DNA from: Flavobacterium crocinum
GTDB taxonomy: Bacteria; Bacteroidota; Bacteroidia; Flavobacteriales; Flavobacteriaceae
Assembly (NCBI RefSeq): GCF_003122385.1
Contig: NZ_CP029255.1
Span: 4,092,001 to 4,156,000, forward strand
Length of the DNA stretch: 64,000 nucleotides
Direction of reading: 5' to 3'
Shown: positions 16,272 to 24,585 of the stretch, piece after piece
Layout: each line of letters begins with the position of its first letter
How positions within the stretch are numbered: the first letter of the stretch is position 1
The notes under the pieces: model-generated
Told to the model about the DNA's origin: nothing
What the model saw: only the letters and a program-made list of their open reading frames with translations
The model's database searches: none
Translations under genes and position numbers: made by a program

Positions 16272-17810
16272 ATGTCTCAAAACACTTTAGAAATAGAAAG
16301 ACAAGAGAAGAAAGAACTTTATGCATACCAAAAAGGCGATATTGATGCTATTTTTGATCGTTTAGATAATGCTCCTCCGAAACATCATTTACTGTATCAG
16401 CTTCCAACAGGAGGAGGAAAAACAGTAATATTTTCTGAAATCGTTCGCCGCTATTTATCCAACAATGATAAAAAAGTGGTTGTTTTAACGCACCGTATCG
16501 AATTATGTAAACAAACATCAAAAATGTTGACTGGTTTTGGCGTTACAAACAAAATAATCAATAGTAAAGTAAAAGAACTTCCAGATCAAAATGATTTTTC
16601 TTGTTTTGTGGCAATGGTCGAAACGTTAAAAAACCGTATCAACGATGAAAAACTTCATCTGGACAATATTGGTTTGGTTATTATTGATGAGGCGCATTAC
16701 AATTCGTTTAGAAAATTATTAAACTCATTCAAAAATGCTTTTATTCTTGGGGTAACAGCAACGCCTTTGAGTTCAAATATAAAATTACCAATGCACCAAA
16801 GCTACCACGAGCTTATTGTGGGAGATACTATTGGTTCATTGATTGACAAAGGGTTTTTGGCAAAAGCTACAACGTACAGCTACGATGTTGGGTTGACTTC
16901 ATTAAAAGTGGGTATCAATGGTGATTATACCGTAAAGTCATCAGATGATTTGTATACCAATACTTTAATGCAGGAAAAACTACTTCATGCCTATACAGAA
17001 CGTTCTTTAGGTAAGAAAACCTTAATTTTTAATAATGGTATTCATACTTCATTATATGTTTATGAGACTTTTAGAGAAGCTGGTTACGATATTCGACACC
17101 TTGACAACACAAGTAGTTCCGAAGAAAGAAAAGACATTTTACAATGGTTTAAAAAGACTCCGGACGCCATTTTGACTTCTGTCGGAATTTTGACCACCGG
17201 TTTTGATGAACCAACTGTTGAAACGATTATCTTAAACAGAGCAACAAAATCATTGACTTTGTATTTCCAGATGATTGGACGTGGTTCTCGTAAACTTCCT
17301 GGAAAAGATGAATTTACAGTTATTGATTTAGGAAACAATGCCGCACGTTTTGGTTTATGGAGCGATCCTGTAAACTGGCAGCATATCTTTAAATCACCGG
17401 AATTTTATTTGGAAAACCTTCGTGATGATCATGAAATTGAAATGTTTTTCAAATACAGTATGCCACCGGAATTACGTGCTAAATTCAGTAAAACTGCAGA
17501 TGTTAGTTTTGATGTTGATGAAGAACACAAATTAATCATCAAACAGAATTTACGTTCTAAAGTTGTTTTGGATAAATCTTTGGATCAACATGCCGGAATG
17601 TGCGTAGACAATACAGAAACACTTCAGGAAGCTAAAATGTTAGCAAAAGAACTGGATGACGATATTGAAGACCGTATCAAACGTTATTCTAAATGTTTGA
17701 GCCAATGCAGTAAAAACTACCGCGAATGGCTGGTCGACGATTACAAACAAAGATTAACATTATTAATTGGTAAAAAATATCGTGAGAAAATCATGAATGA
17801 GCCGGATTAA
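16272..17810 (+). CDS. DEAD/DEAH-box helicase, superfamily 2
   Basis: 512 residues. Motif I QLPTGGGKTVIFSEI, Ia VVLTHRIELCKQT, II VIIDEAHYNSF (DEAH), III GVTATPLSS, IV region KKTLIFNNGIHTS, V LTSVGILTTGFDEPTVE and VI QMIGRGSRKLPGKDEF are all present, so it should be an active ATP-driven translocase. The C-terminal 130 residues (KFSKTADVSFDVDEEHK onward) are specific to the subgroup and contain CVDN and CSKNYREWL segments, without a clear zinc cluster. Probably acts on DNA or structured nucleic acid (RadD/YejH-like in overall form). Followed by a strong terminator. Confidence 0.85.
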   Translation: MSQNTLEIERQEKKELYAYQKGDIDAIFDRLDNAPPKHHLLYQLPTGGGKTVIFSEIVRRYLSNNDKKVVVLTHRIELCKQTSKMLTGFGVTNKIINSKVKELPDQNDFSCFVAMVETLKNRINDEKLHLDNIGLVIIDEAHYNSFRKLLNSFKNAFILGVTATPLSSNIKLPMHQSYHELIVGDTIGSLIDKGFLAKATTYSYDVGLTSLKVGINGDYTVKSSDDLYTNTLMQEKLLHAYTERSLGKKTLIFNNGIHTSLYVYETFREAGYDIRHLDNTSSSEERKDILQWFKKTPDAILTSVGILTTGFDEPTVETIILNRATKSLTLYFQMIGRGSRKLPGKDEFTVIDLGNNAARFGLWSDPVNWQHIFKSPEFYLENLRDDHEIEMFFKYSMPPELRAKFSKTADVSFDVDEEHKLIIKQNLRSKVVLDKSLDQHAGMCVDNTETLQEAKMLAKELDDDIEDRIKRYSKCLSQCSKNYREWLVDDYKQRLTLLIGKKYREKIMNEPD

Positions 17811-17839
17811 TAATCTCAATTAATACAAATATTTATATG

Positions 17840-17880
17840 ATCTTTGTCAAAGTTTTAAACTTTGACAAAGATTTTTATTT
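17840..17880 (+). terminator. Terminator after the SF2 helicase gene
   Basis: ATCTTTGTCAAAGTTT (17840-17855) pairs perfectly with AAACTTTGACAAAGAT (17857-17872) over 16 bp and is followed by TTTTATTTT. Confidence 0.85.
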
Positions 17881-17961
17881 TCAAGTCATTCCAAAAAAAT
17901 ATTCAAATATTGAGTAATCTGTATCAAATCTAAAATCAGAACTCAAAAATCTAAAATAATT

Positions 17962-19296
17962 ATGTCTAAACCATTCTCTACATTAGGAATTTCAGCTCCC
18001 GTTTTAAAAGCTTTAAGCGAGTTAAATATAGTTGAACCAACAGAAATTCAGCAGAAAACTATTCCGTTATTCCTGAATGAAAATCATGATATCGTTGGTT
18101 TGGCCAAAACGGGGACAGGAAAAACAGCTGCTTTTGGACTTCCATTATTGCAATTGGCCAATCCAGAATCAACTGATGTTCAGGCTGTTATTTTAGTTCC
18201 AACAAGAGAATTAGGACAACAGATTGTTCGAAATTTAGAAGGTTTTGCAAAATATATCCCTAATATATCTATTGCCTCCATTTGTGGAGGAACACCAATA
18301 AAACCTCAAATTGAAAGATTAAAAGAAGGAGCTCAGATTGTTGTGGCAACTCCGGGACGTTTAATCGATTTGATTCAGCGAAAAGCAATTGATTTAAAAA
18401 CTACTGAATATTTAGTTTTAGATGAAGCAGACGAAATGATTGCTATTTTAAAAGATGGTTTAGACGAAATTGTTGCCGAACTTCCTAAAAAACGTCGCAC
18501 GCTGTTATTTTCGGCAACACTTCCAGGCGCCATTAAACAATTGATTCAAAATTATCTGCACAAAAATGTAGTACAGATAAGTGCCAATATGGAAACCGTT
18601 GGAAATGAAGGAATAGATCACGAGTATATTGTAGTTGACCCTATTGAGAAACTGGAAGTTTTGATGCATTTCTTAAATTCAAGAGAAGGAGAAAGAGGAA
18701 TTATTTTCTGTAAAACAAAAGCTGCTGTCAATAAATTGGCTAAAAATTTGGCGATTAACAAATTTTCTTCAGGAGCACTTCATGGAAGCTTAACGCAGGG
18801 AATTCGTGACAGAATAATGGAACAGTTTCGTGAAGGTCATATCAATATTTTGGTTGCAACCGATTTAGCTGCCAGAGGAATAGATGTGAAAGAGATTTCA
18901 TACGTAATCAATTACCACTTACCCGATACATACGAAAACTATGTGCACAGAAGCGGAAGAACTGCAAGGGCAGGGGCAAAAGGACTTTCTCTGACTGTTT
19001 TACAGCAGGAAGAAGTTTTTGAAATTGCCGATTTCGAAAGAGAATTAGGAATCAAATTTTCTGAGTTTAAAAAACCAACTGCAGCGAGTCTTGAAGAAAA
19101 TAATATGCTTTTATGGGCCAAACAAATCTTCAAAACAAAACCCAATCATGATCTTTCGACCGATTTAAAAACGAAAGTGAAAACCGTTTTTCATCATTTA
19201 ACGAAAGAAGAACTAATCGAAAAATTAATGGCAAGTTATGTCCTACAGAACAAAATCGATATAGTTGATAAAACAGTTAAAAAATTCAAAAAGTAA
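17962..19296 (+). CDS. DEAD-box RNA helicase
   Basis: 444 residues. Q motif FSTLGISAPVLKALSELNIVEPTEIQ, motif I AKTGTGKTAA, Ia VPTRELGQQ, GG, TPGRLID, II VLDEADEM (DEAD), III SATLP, IV IIFCKTKAAVN, V VATDLAARGIDV and VI YVHRSGRTARAG are all visible. These enzymes unwind short RNA duplexes and act in ribosome assembly or mRNA decay, often important in the cold. The C-terminal tail is short, without an RNA-binding domain of the DbpA or CsdA type. Confidence 0.88.
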   Translation: MSKPFSTLGISAPVLKALSELNIVEPTEIQQKTIPLFLNENHDIVGLAKTGTGKTAAFGLPLLQLANPESTDVQAVILVPTRELGQQIVRNLEGFAKYIPNISIASICGGTPIKPQIERLKEGAQIVVATPGRLIDLIQRKAIDLKTTEYLVLDEADEMIAILKDGLDEIVAELPKKRRTLLFSATLPGAIKQLIQNYLHKNVVQISANMETVGNEGIDHEYIVVDPIEKLEVLMHFLNSREGERGIIFCKTKAAVNKLAKNLAINKFSSGALHGSLTQGIRDRIMEQFREGHINILVATDLAARGIDVKEISYVINYHLPDTYENYVHRSGRTARAGAKGLSLTVLQQEEVFEIADFERELGIKFSEFKKPTAASLEENNMLLWAKQIFKTKPNHDLSTDLKTKVKTVFHHLTKEELIEKLMASYVLQNKIDIVDKTVKKFKK

Positions 19297-19376
19297 ATAA
19301 TATGACTTTTGTCATTGTTTATTAAAGTTGTACTTTTATAAGGAATTATTCTATAATCCTATTAATTACAACCTAT

Positions 19377-20642
19377 ATGAAAATAGTCATTATTGGAGGC
19401 GGATTTGCAGGAATCAATCTGGCAAAAGAGCTTGTAAATCAGCCTCAAATACAAGTAACCCTTGTAGACAAAAATAATTATAACTTTTTCCCACCACTTA
19501 TATATCAAGTTGCTACGGCATTTTTAGAGCCTTCGAGCATCAGTTATCCTTTTAGAAAATTTTTCGCAGGAAAAAAGAATCTAAGTTTTCGTTTAGGCGA
19601 ATTATTATCTGTTTCTCCCGCTGAAAAGAAAATAACCTTAAGCAACGGAGAATTAGAATACGATTATCTTGTTTTTGCCACTGGAGCAGAAACGAGTTAT
19701 TTTGGTATGGAAAACGTAATGAAAAACGCCATTCCGATGAAAACCTTAAATGATGCCATCGTAATGCGTAATACACTGCTTAAAAACCTTGAAAAAGCCG
19801 CTATTTGTAAAGATATGCGTAAAAGACGTAAATTACTTACAATTGTTGTAGCAGGAGGGGGACCGACAGGAGTGGAGGTTTCCGGTATGTTTGCCGAAAT
19901 GCGTAAAAACATCCTTTTAAAAGAATATCCTGAATTAGACACTTCTGCAAGTAATGTTTATTTGGTTGATGGTGGCGATGCTTTATTAGCACCTATGAGC
20001 AAAGAATCTCAAAAAGATACTTTAGAAGCGTTGACTAAATTAGGAGTTGTCGTAAAATTAAATACCAAGGTAGTTGATTATGTTGATGATACTGTAATGT
20101 TTGAAAACGGAGAAACCATAAAAACCAAAAACTTAATTTGGGCTGCGGGAGTTTCGGCTAAAATTTTCGAAGGAATTCCAAAAGAAAGTTATGGTCGCGG
20201 AAGACGTATGGCAACAGATGAATTCAACAAAGTAAATGGTGTAGATCACATTTATGCAATTGGAGATACTGCCATTACAGCAGGAGATAAAAATTTCCCT
20301 GACGGACATCCGCAGGTTGCGCAAGTTGCAATCCAGCAAGGATTAAATCTGGCTAAGAACTTTAAAGCAATGGTTACGAATAAACCACTTAAACCATTTG
20401 CTTACAATGACAAAGGATCAATGGCAATTATCGGAAAAGCAAAAGCTGTTGTGGATTTGCCAAGTCCAAAATGGCACTTTAAAGGTTTCTTTGCCTGGAT
20501 TATTTGGTTGTTTATTCACTTAATTTCTTTGATTACTTATAGAAACAGATTAAATACTTTCTGGAATTGGATGGTGGCTTATTTCGCAAAAGATCAATCT
20601 CTTAGAATGATCATCAGACCAGATAAGAAAACACAAAACTAG
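19377..20642 (+). CDS. ndh: Type II NADH dehydrogenase (NDH-2), FAD-dependent
   Basis: 421 residues. N-terminal FAD-binding Rossmann motif IIGGGFAGINLAKEL, second NADH-binding motif VVAGGGPTGVEVSGMFAEM, and GVDHIYAIGDTA, the FAD-contacting motif with the conserved GD. The C-terminal WIIWLFIHLISLITYRNRLNTFWNW is amphipathic and hydrophobic, the membrane anchor of NDH-2. It oxidises NADH and reduces quinone without proton pumping. Its terminator region has been split by an IS3-type element 88 bp downstream of the stop. Confidence 0.85.
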   Translation: MKIVIIGGGFAGINLAKELVNQPQIQVTLVDKNNYNFFPPLIYQVATAFLEPSSISYPFRKFFAGKKNLSFRLGELLSVSPAEKKITLSNGELEYDYLVFATGAETSYFGMENVMKNAIPMKTLNDAIVMRNTLLKNLEKAAICKDMRKRRKLLTIVVAGGGPTGVEVSGMFAEMRKNILLKEYPELDTSASNVYLVDGGDALLAPMSKESQKDTLEALTKLGVVVKLNTKVVDYVDDTVMFENGETIKTKNLIWAAGVSAKIFEGIPKESYGRGRRMATDEFNKVNGVDHIYAIGDTAITAGDKNFPDGHPQVAQVAIQQGLNLAKNFKAMVTNKPLKPFAYNDKGSMAIIGKAKAVVDLPSPKWHFKGFFAWIIWLFIHLISLITYRNRLNTFWNWMVAYFAKDQSLRMIIRPDKKTQN

Positions 20643-20649
20643 AATTTTT

Positions 20650-20671
20650 GAAATTCCAATACTAAAATTCC
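20650..20671. repeat. Left arm of a large dyad flanking the IS
   Basis: GAAATTCCAATACTAAAATT and two more bases form a perfect 22-bp inverted match with 22212-22233 on the far side of the IS, outside the split terminator. Before the insertion both dyads would have nested in one long palindrome between convergent genes. Confidence 0.75.
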
Positions 20672-20714
20672 AAATCCCAAAACTTGAAAAAGTTTATTTT
20701 AGTTATAATAAATG

Positions 20715-20730
20715 AAAAGCCGAAATCTAG
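20715..20730. terminator. Left half of a terminator split by the IS, with target site TAG
   Basis: AAAAGCCGAAATC (20715-20727) is the exact complement of GATTTCGGCTTTT at 22175-22187. TAG (20728-20730) is the loop and also the target duplication (second copy 22172-22174). Confidence 0.8.
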
Positions 20731-20736
20731 TGAACT

Positions 20737-20767
20737 GCCCCCAAAAAGTTAGACACTATTTGGGGGC
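20737..20767 (+). other. Hairpin at the IS left end, just before orfA
   Basis: GCCCCCAAA (20737-20745) pairs with TTTGGGGGC (20759-20767), then ATTTTT, with the orfA ATG 7 nt beyond the stem. Made in a transcript entering from outside, it would fold and block the start, a known device by which IS elements limit transposase when the host reads through them. Confidence 0.6.
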
Positions 20768-20773
20768 ATTTTT

Positions 20774-21304
20774 ATGGAAAGAAAAATCAAGTACAATTAT
20801 GAGTTTAAACTTCGGTGTGTAAATGAAGTTATAAATAAACATCGTTCAGTTAATTCAGTTGCGAATGAAAATAATTTTGACGAGTCAAATCTGAGAAAAT
20901 GGGTTAAGTTTTACCAGAAGTATGGCAAAGAAGGTCTTTTACCCAGGAAGAATCAGATATACAGTGTCAAGTTTAAGCAAAATGTATTGCTGAAAATTAC
21001 TAATAAGTCTTTATCTTTGAGAGACGCCTGTCTTGAATTTAATATTTCTAGTGAATCTGTTGTTATTCAATGGCAGAAAAGATATAAAGATCAAGGTATC
21101 TTAGGCTTAAAAGATCAACCTAAAGGAAGACCTAAATCTATGAACTTCAAAAGAGCTAAAAAGAAATCAAACAAACCCTTGACAAGAGAAGAAGAACTCT
21201 TACTTGAGATAGAATCATTGCGATGTGAAAATGCTCTTTTAAAAAAGTTCAATGCCTTAGTTCAAGCCGAAGAAGCCAAGCAAAACAAAAAGCACAAGCC
21301 ATAA
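20774..21304 (+). CDS. IS3-family transposase OrfA
   Basis: 176 residues. Two helix-turn-helix units (KYNYEFKLRCVNEVINKHRSVNSVANENNFDESNLRKWV, then KITNKSLSLRDACLEFNISSESVVIQWQKRY), then a leucine-zipper-like end (EEELLLEIESLRCENALLKKFNALVQ) used for multimerisation and fusion with OrfB. IS150-like subgroup by its two-HTH form. It binds the terminal repeats. A slippery A AAA AAG heptamer lies at 21241-21247 and a weaker C AAA AAG near the end (about 21277-21283); either could give the -1 shift. Confidence 0.85.
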   Translation: MERKIKYNYEFKLRCVNEVINKHRSVNSVANENNFDESNLRKWVKFYQKYGKEGLLPRKNQIYSVKFKQNVLLKITNKSLSLRDACLEFNISSESVVIQWQKRYKDQGILGLKDQPKGRPKSMNFKRAKKKSNKPLTREEELLLEIESLRCENALLKKFNALVQAEEAKQNKKHKP

Positions 21305-21336
21305 TAGAATTAAGGCATGATTATGATCTGGGCATC

Positions 21337-22137
21337 ATGCTAGATCATATGAATATGGCAAGAAGCAGTTATTATTACTACGAGAAAAAATATCAAGCCA
21401 AAGATAAATACAAGGATATTAAAGAGCTGATTGAGCAAATTTACCATCAACATAAAGGTCGATTTGGTTATAGACGTATTACTTTAGAAATAAAAAACAA
21501 AGGTATTTTGATTAATCATAAAACGGTGCTCAGGCTAATGAAGATTTTAGGTCTAAAAAGTTTAATTAGGATAAAAAAATACAAATCATATAAAGGAGAA
21601 CATGGAAAAATAGCTCCCAATATATTGAAACGTAATTTTAAAGCGGTAATGCCTAATCAAAAATGGGCTACAGATGTTACAGAATTTAATGTCTCAGGGA
21701 AAAAGCTGTACCTCTCTCCGATAATTGATTTATTTAATGGAGAAATTATAAGTTATGACTTGTCTGAAAGACCCACTTTTAATCAAATCTTATCAATGCT
21801 TGAAAGATCTTTTAAAAAAATACCCAATCAAACTAATTTAATATTGCACTCAGATCAAGGATGGCAGTATCAAATGAAACAATATCAGTATCTATTAAAA
21901 CAAAAAGGAATTAAACAAAGTATGTCCAGAAAAGGGAATTGTCTGGATAACGCTATAATTGAAAATTTCTTTGGAATATTAAAATCTGAACTTTTTCATC
22001 TTAAAAAATATAGTTCGATTAACCAATTAAAACAAGAAATAATCGACTATATAGAATATTATAATAATGAAAGAATAAAACTTAATTTAAAAGGAATGAG
22101 CCCGATACAATATCGAGCTCACTATTATCAAATTTAA
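21337..22137 (+). CDS. IS3-family transposase OrfB (DDE integrase core)
   Basis: 266 residues from ATG 21337; the same frame stays open upstream and reads AIIELRHDYDLGIMLDHM, so the natural product is probably an OrfAB fusion made by -1 frameshifting. HTH_21-like region (IYHQHKGRFGYRRITLEI), then the rve core with the catalytic triad Asp (WATDVTEF), Asp (LILHSDQGWQYQ) and Glu (NAIIENFFGILKSE). Nothing is missing, so the enzyme should be functional. Confidence 0.87.
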   Translation: MLDHMNMARSSYYYYEKKYQAKDKYKDIKELIEQIYHQHKGRFGYRRITLEIKNKGILINHKTVLRLMKILGLKSLIRIKKYKSYKGEHGKIAPNILKRNFKAVMPNQKWATDVTEFNVSGKKLYLSPIIDLFNGEIISYDLSERPTFNQILSMLERSFKKIPNQTNLILHSDQGWQYQMKQYQYLLKQKGIKQSMSRKGNCLDNAIIENFFGILKSELFHLKKYSSINQLKQEIIDYIEYYNNERIKLNLKGMSPIQYRAHYYQI

Positions 22138-22171
22138 TTATAAATTCGTCTAAACTTTTGGGTGCAGTCTA

Positions 22172-22233
22172 TAGGATTTCGGCTTTTTTATAACGCATTC
22201 CTTTGGAATTCGGAATTTTAGTATTGGAATTTC
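22172..22233. repeat. Right half of the split terminator and outer dyad arm
   Basis: TAG (22172-22174) is the second target copy; GATTTCGGCTTTT (22175-22187) complements 20715-20727; 22212-22233 complements 20650-20671. Without the IS this would be a 13-bp stem with a TAG loop serving ndh and the convergent efflux gene. Confidence 0.75.
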
Positions 22234-22240
22234 TATTTTT

Positions 22241-23470
22241 TTAATGACCAATCATCACATCATCACTATCAGAGATTGTCACTTTATTTTTGATGAATCG
22301 TTTTCCGATATTTAGAATAATAAAGGCCGTAATCGTCGTTGTAGTCATTACAGCAACCATTGGTGCAACAGAGTCTTTTACAAAAACTCCAATTGCAAAT
22401 GACGCCAAGGCACCTAAACCTAACTGAATAGCTCCCATTAATGCTGAAGCACTTCCGGTATTTTTAGCAAAAGGCGCTAATGTTAATCCAGCGGTGTTTG
22501 GATTAGAAATTCCTAAACAAGCTAAAAATAAAAACAACATTCCGATAGTTTCATATAATCCTAATAGATCATTTAGCGCTAAAATCAGAAAAATGATACT
22601 AATAACCGATTGCGAAATCAAAGCTCCAAAAATCATTTGTTCGCTTGAAAATCTCTTCAATAAAACAGAATTCAACTGACTTGAACCAATAAAGCTTACT
22701 GACATTAAAGCAAAAATCCATCCATAAGTTTTAGCATCAACCTTATAAATATCCATAAAAATTAGTGGAGAAGCAGCCACATAAGAAAACAATCCGGAAA
22801 AAGCGATTGCTCCGGTAAAAGCATAAGTATAAAATTGCGGTTCTTTTAAAACAGATATAAAGTTCGTAATAATTGGTTTTGGTTTTAATGAAATAGAAAC
22901 ATCAGGTTTATAGGTATCAGGAAGTCCAATTTGTGATGCGGCCAAAATAACAATTCCCATACACATTAGTATAAAGAATACGGCATGCCAACCCAAATCT
23001 TCCGTAACATAACCGCCAATTGTTGGTGCCAGCATCGGCGAAAGTCCAACCACAAGCATTAAAAGAGAAAATACTTTTGGTATATCTTTTACAGGAAATA
23101 GATCACGAACCATAGCTACAGAAGCCACAGTTGCAGCACAACTTCCAATTGCCTGAACAAAACGAAGCAGGATAAAAGCATCAATATCAGAAACATAAAT
23201 ACATCCTAAAGATGCTAAAATGTAAACCAGCAAGCCAATAAATAAAGGTTTTTTACGTCCAAAACGATCTAAAAGAGGGCCATAAAGTAATTGTCCGGCA
23301 GAAATTCCGATGAAATAACTGGACAAACTCATAGAAACTTTTGCTACAGTTGTGTTTAAATCTTTTGCAATTCCCGAGAAACCAGGTAAATACATATCTA
23401 TTGAAAAGGGACCAAGTGCGGTCAAAGAGCCTAAAATCAGGATCAGTTTAATATATTTTTTTGTTGTCAT
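22241..23470 (-). CDS. Bcr/CflA family multidrug efflux MFS transporter
   Basis: 409 residues, 12 membrane segments. The start LTALGPFSIDMYLPGFSGIAKDL is the family hallmark, and GPLLDRFGRKKPLFIGLL is motif A between segments 2 and 3. RFVQAIGSCAATVASVAMVRDLF is the motif following it. These are proton-driven exporters of bicyclomycin, chloramphenicol or sulfonamides; the substrate here is not predictable. Convergent with ndh across the IS. Confidence 0.85.
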   Translation of the reverse strand: MTTKKYIKLILILGSLTALGPFSIDMYLPGFSGIAKDLNTTVAKVSMSLSSYFIGISAGQLLYGPLLDRFGRKKPLFIGLLVYILASLGCIYVSDIDAFILLRFVQAIGSCAATVASVAMVRDLFPVKDIPKVFSLLMLVVGLSPMLAPTIGGYVTEDLGWHAVFFILMCMGIVILAASQIGLPDTYKPDVSISLKPKPIITNFISVLKEPQFYTYAFTGAIAFSGLFSYVAASPLIFMDIYKVDAKTYGWIFALMSVSFIGSSQLNSVLLKRFSSEQMIFGALISQSVISIIFLILALNDLLGLYETIGMLFLFLACLGISNPNTAGLTLAPFAKNTGSASALMGAIQLGLGALASFAIGVFVKDSVAPMVAVMTTTTITAFIILNIGKRFIKNKVTISDSDDVMIGH

Positions 23471-23614
23471 TTTCTTAAAAAACGGCTTTTAATTTTTTGC
23501 AAAGGTAAAGATTTCGTATCTTGTAGTATAACTTGAATGAGTTTATAACAATAAATTAAAGTCTTTACCAGTATTATTTGGTTTAACTATTTATTAATCT
23601 TTAAATTAAAATTT

Positions 23615-24031
23615 ATGAGAAAGTACCTTTTACTAGTAACAGTTTTGTGCACAACCATTTCATTTGCCCAAACTATAACATCTAAACAAGAAGATGCAAG
23701 CCCGGCGCAATATGAACTTCTTAAAAAAGTAAATCAGTATTATCCTGATATTACTTTGAGTAAATCTGTTACTAATTTTTATGCCGACGGAAACATTATC
23801 GATTCACAACAAGAATTTGATTTAAGAGGAACTAAATTTTCCAGTTATAAATTAGGTATTGAACCAGATAACAAAAAAGTTAAATTTGATTATGTTTCAA
23901 CTGAAGCTGGTCACGTATATGGTGACGTTACGATATTTAACGGAAATGCGCTCAGAACAACTTTTAACGAAAAAACAAACCAGATTGATGTTTCACTAAA
24001 TGGAAAATCAGTTTATTTGAAAAAATTATAA
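23615..24031 (+). CDS. Secreted protein of unknown function
   Basis: 138 residues. Sec signal peptide MRKYLLLVTVLCTTISFAQ with cleavage after AQ. Mature part short and beta-rich (DITLSKSVTNFYADGNIID, FSSYKLGIEPDNKKVKFDYVS, VYGDVTIFNGNALRTTFNE). No family recognised. Followed by a perfect-palindrome terminator that also separates it from the next small secreted gene. Confidence 0.65.
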   Translation: MRKYLLLVTVLCTTISFAQTITSKQEDASPAQYELLKKVNQYYPDITLSKSVTNFYADGNIIDSQQEFDLRGTKFSSYKLGIEPDNKKVKFDYVSTEAGHVYGDVTIFNGNALRTTFNEKTNQIDVSLNGKSVYLKKL

Positions 24032-24049
24032 TTTTTTGTTCAGCTTACA

Positions 24050-24079
24050 AAAGGCATCACAATATTGTGATGCTTTTTT
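24050..24079 (+). terminator. Palindromic terminator
   Basis: GCATCACAATATTGTGATGC (24054-24073) is a perfect 20-bp palindrome flanked by A's on the left and TTTTTT on the right. Confidence 0.8.
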
Positions 24080-24091
24080 GGTTTATATTTG
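24065..24091 (+). promoter_or_regulatory. Promoter of the second small secreted gene
   Basis: TTG (24065-24067) and TATATTTG (24084-24091) are 16 nt apart, one short of the usual range. The predicted start near 24098 supports ATG 24121 and excludes the upstream GTG at 24067, which lies inside the promoter. The upstream element overlaps the terminator stem. Confidence 0.5.
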
Positions 24092-24120
24092 GTTCTAAAT
24101 TTTTAATAAAACCGTTTACA

Positions 24121-24501
24121 ATGAAAAAAATTCTTTTTATCGCATTTTTGATCTCTCTAAAATCATTTTCACAGAGTAATAGCTTTTCAGGAACCTGGAG
24201 TAACGAGAAATGCAAAGATTGTAAAAAAGAATATATTTTCACAATAAACATTGCACAATCTAATTATGCAATTGTTGGAACTGCAGAAATTACAAGTGAA
24301 CACAAAGAATTAAACTCGGGAATTTTAGAAGTATCAGGATATGTATATCCACATAATGATAAAGCACAAATTAAACTGAAAGACAAGAACGGAGTTTCTT
24401 CAAGTGCTGTATTACTAACAAACGAAAAAGTTTTACAATTTACAAAACGTGGCGGAGCTGATATAGTTCCTAAAGAAGTCATTTTGAATAAATTATACTA
24501 A
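24121..24501 (+). CDS. Small secreted protein
   Basis: 126 residues from ATG 24121. Signal peptide MKKILFIAFLISLKSFSQ, then SFSGTWSNEKCKDCKKEYIFTINI, whose CxxC could bind metal or form a disulfide. The rest is a strand series (AIVGTAEITSEH, GILEVSGYVYPHNDKAQIKL, AVLLTNEKVLQFT). The FSGTW start recalls lipocalin-like folds, but this is only a resemblance. Unknown function. Confidence 0.65.
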   Translation: MKKILFIAFLISLKSFSQSNSFSGTWSNEKCKDCKKEYIFTINIAQSNYAIVGTAEITSEHKELNSGILEVSGYVYPHNDKAQIKLKDKNGVSSSAVLLTNEKVLQFTKRGGADIVPKEVILNKLY

Positions 24502-24585
24502 TAAAGCTTTCTTGTTTAATTAGTTTTTAAATCATTTGTTCTTTTAATTCCAATCTTCACATAATTTATAAGCAAGACACTGTAT

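Larger units (their letters stand above)
20731..22171 (+). mobile_element. IS3-family insertion sequence (IS150-like), 1441 bp
   Basis: Terminal inverted repeats at 20731-20754 (TGAACTGCCCCC and on) and 22148-22171 match at 19 of 24 positions. A 3-bp direct repeat TAG flanks the element (20728-20730, 22172-22174), as IS3-type transposases produce. It carries two overlapping-frame genes, orfA with helix-turn-helix domains and orfB with the DDE integrase core, the second in the -1 frame relative to the first. Both frames are intact and both ends are present, so it may still be mobile. It sits in a gene-free spacer and disrupts no coding gene. Confidence 0.88.

Noticed and set aside
21248..21304. 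Separate small protein in the orfB frame upstream of ATG 21337
   Set aside because: It is the -1 frame continuation of the transposase; its first part is an off-frame reading of OrfA.
24067..24120. Longer start (GTG 24067) for the small secreted gene
   Set aside because: It would lie inside the terminator and promoter and would put 18 residues ahead of a clear signal peptide.
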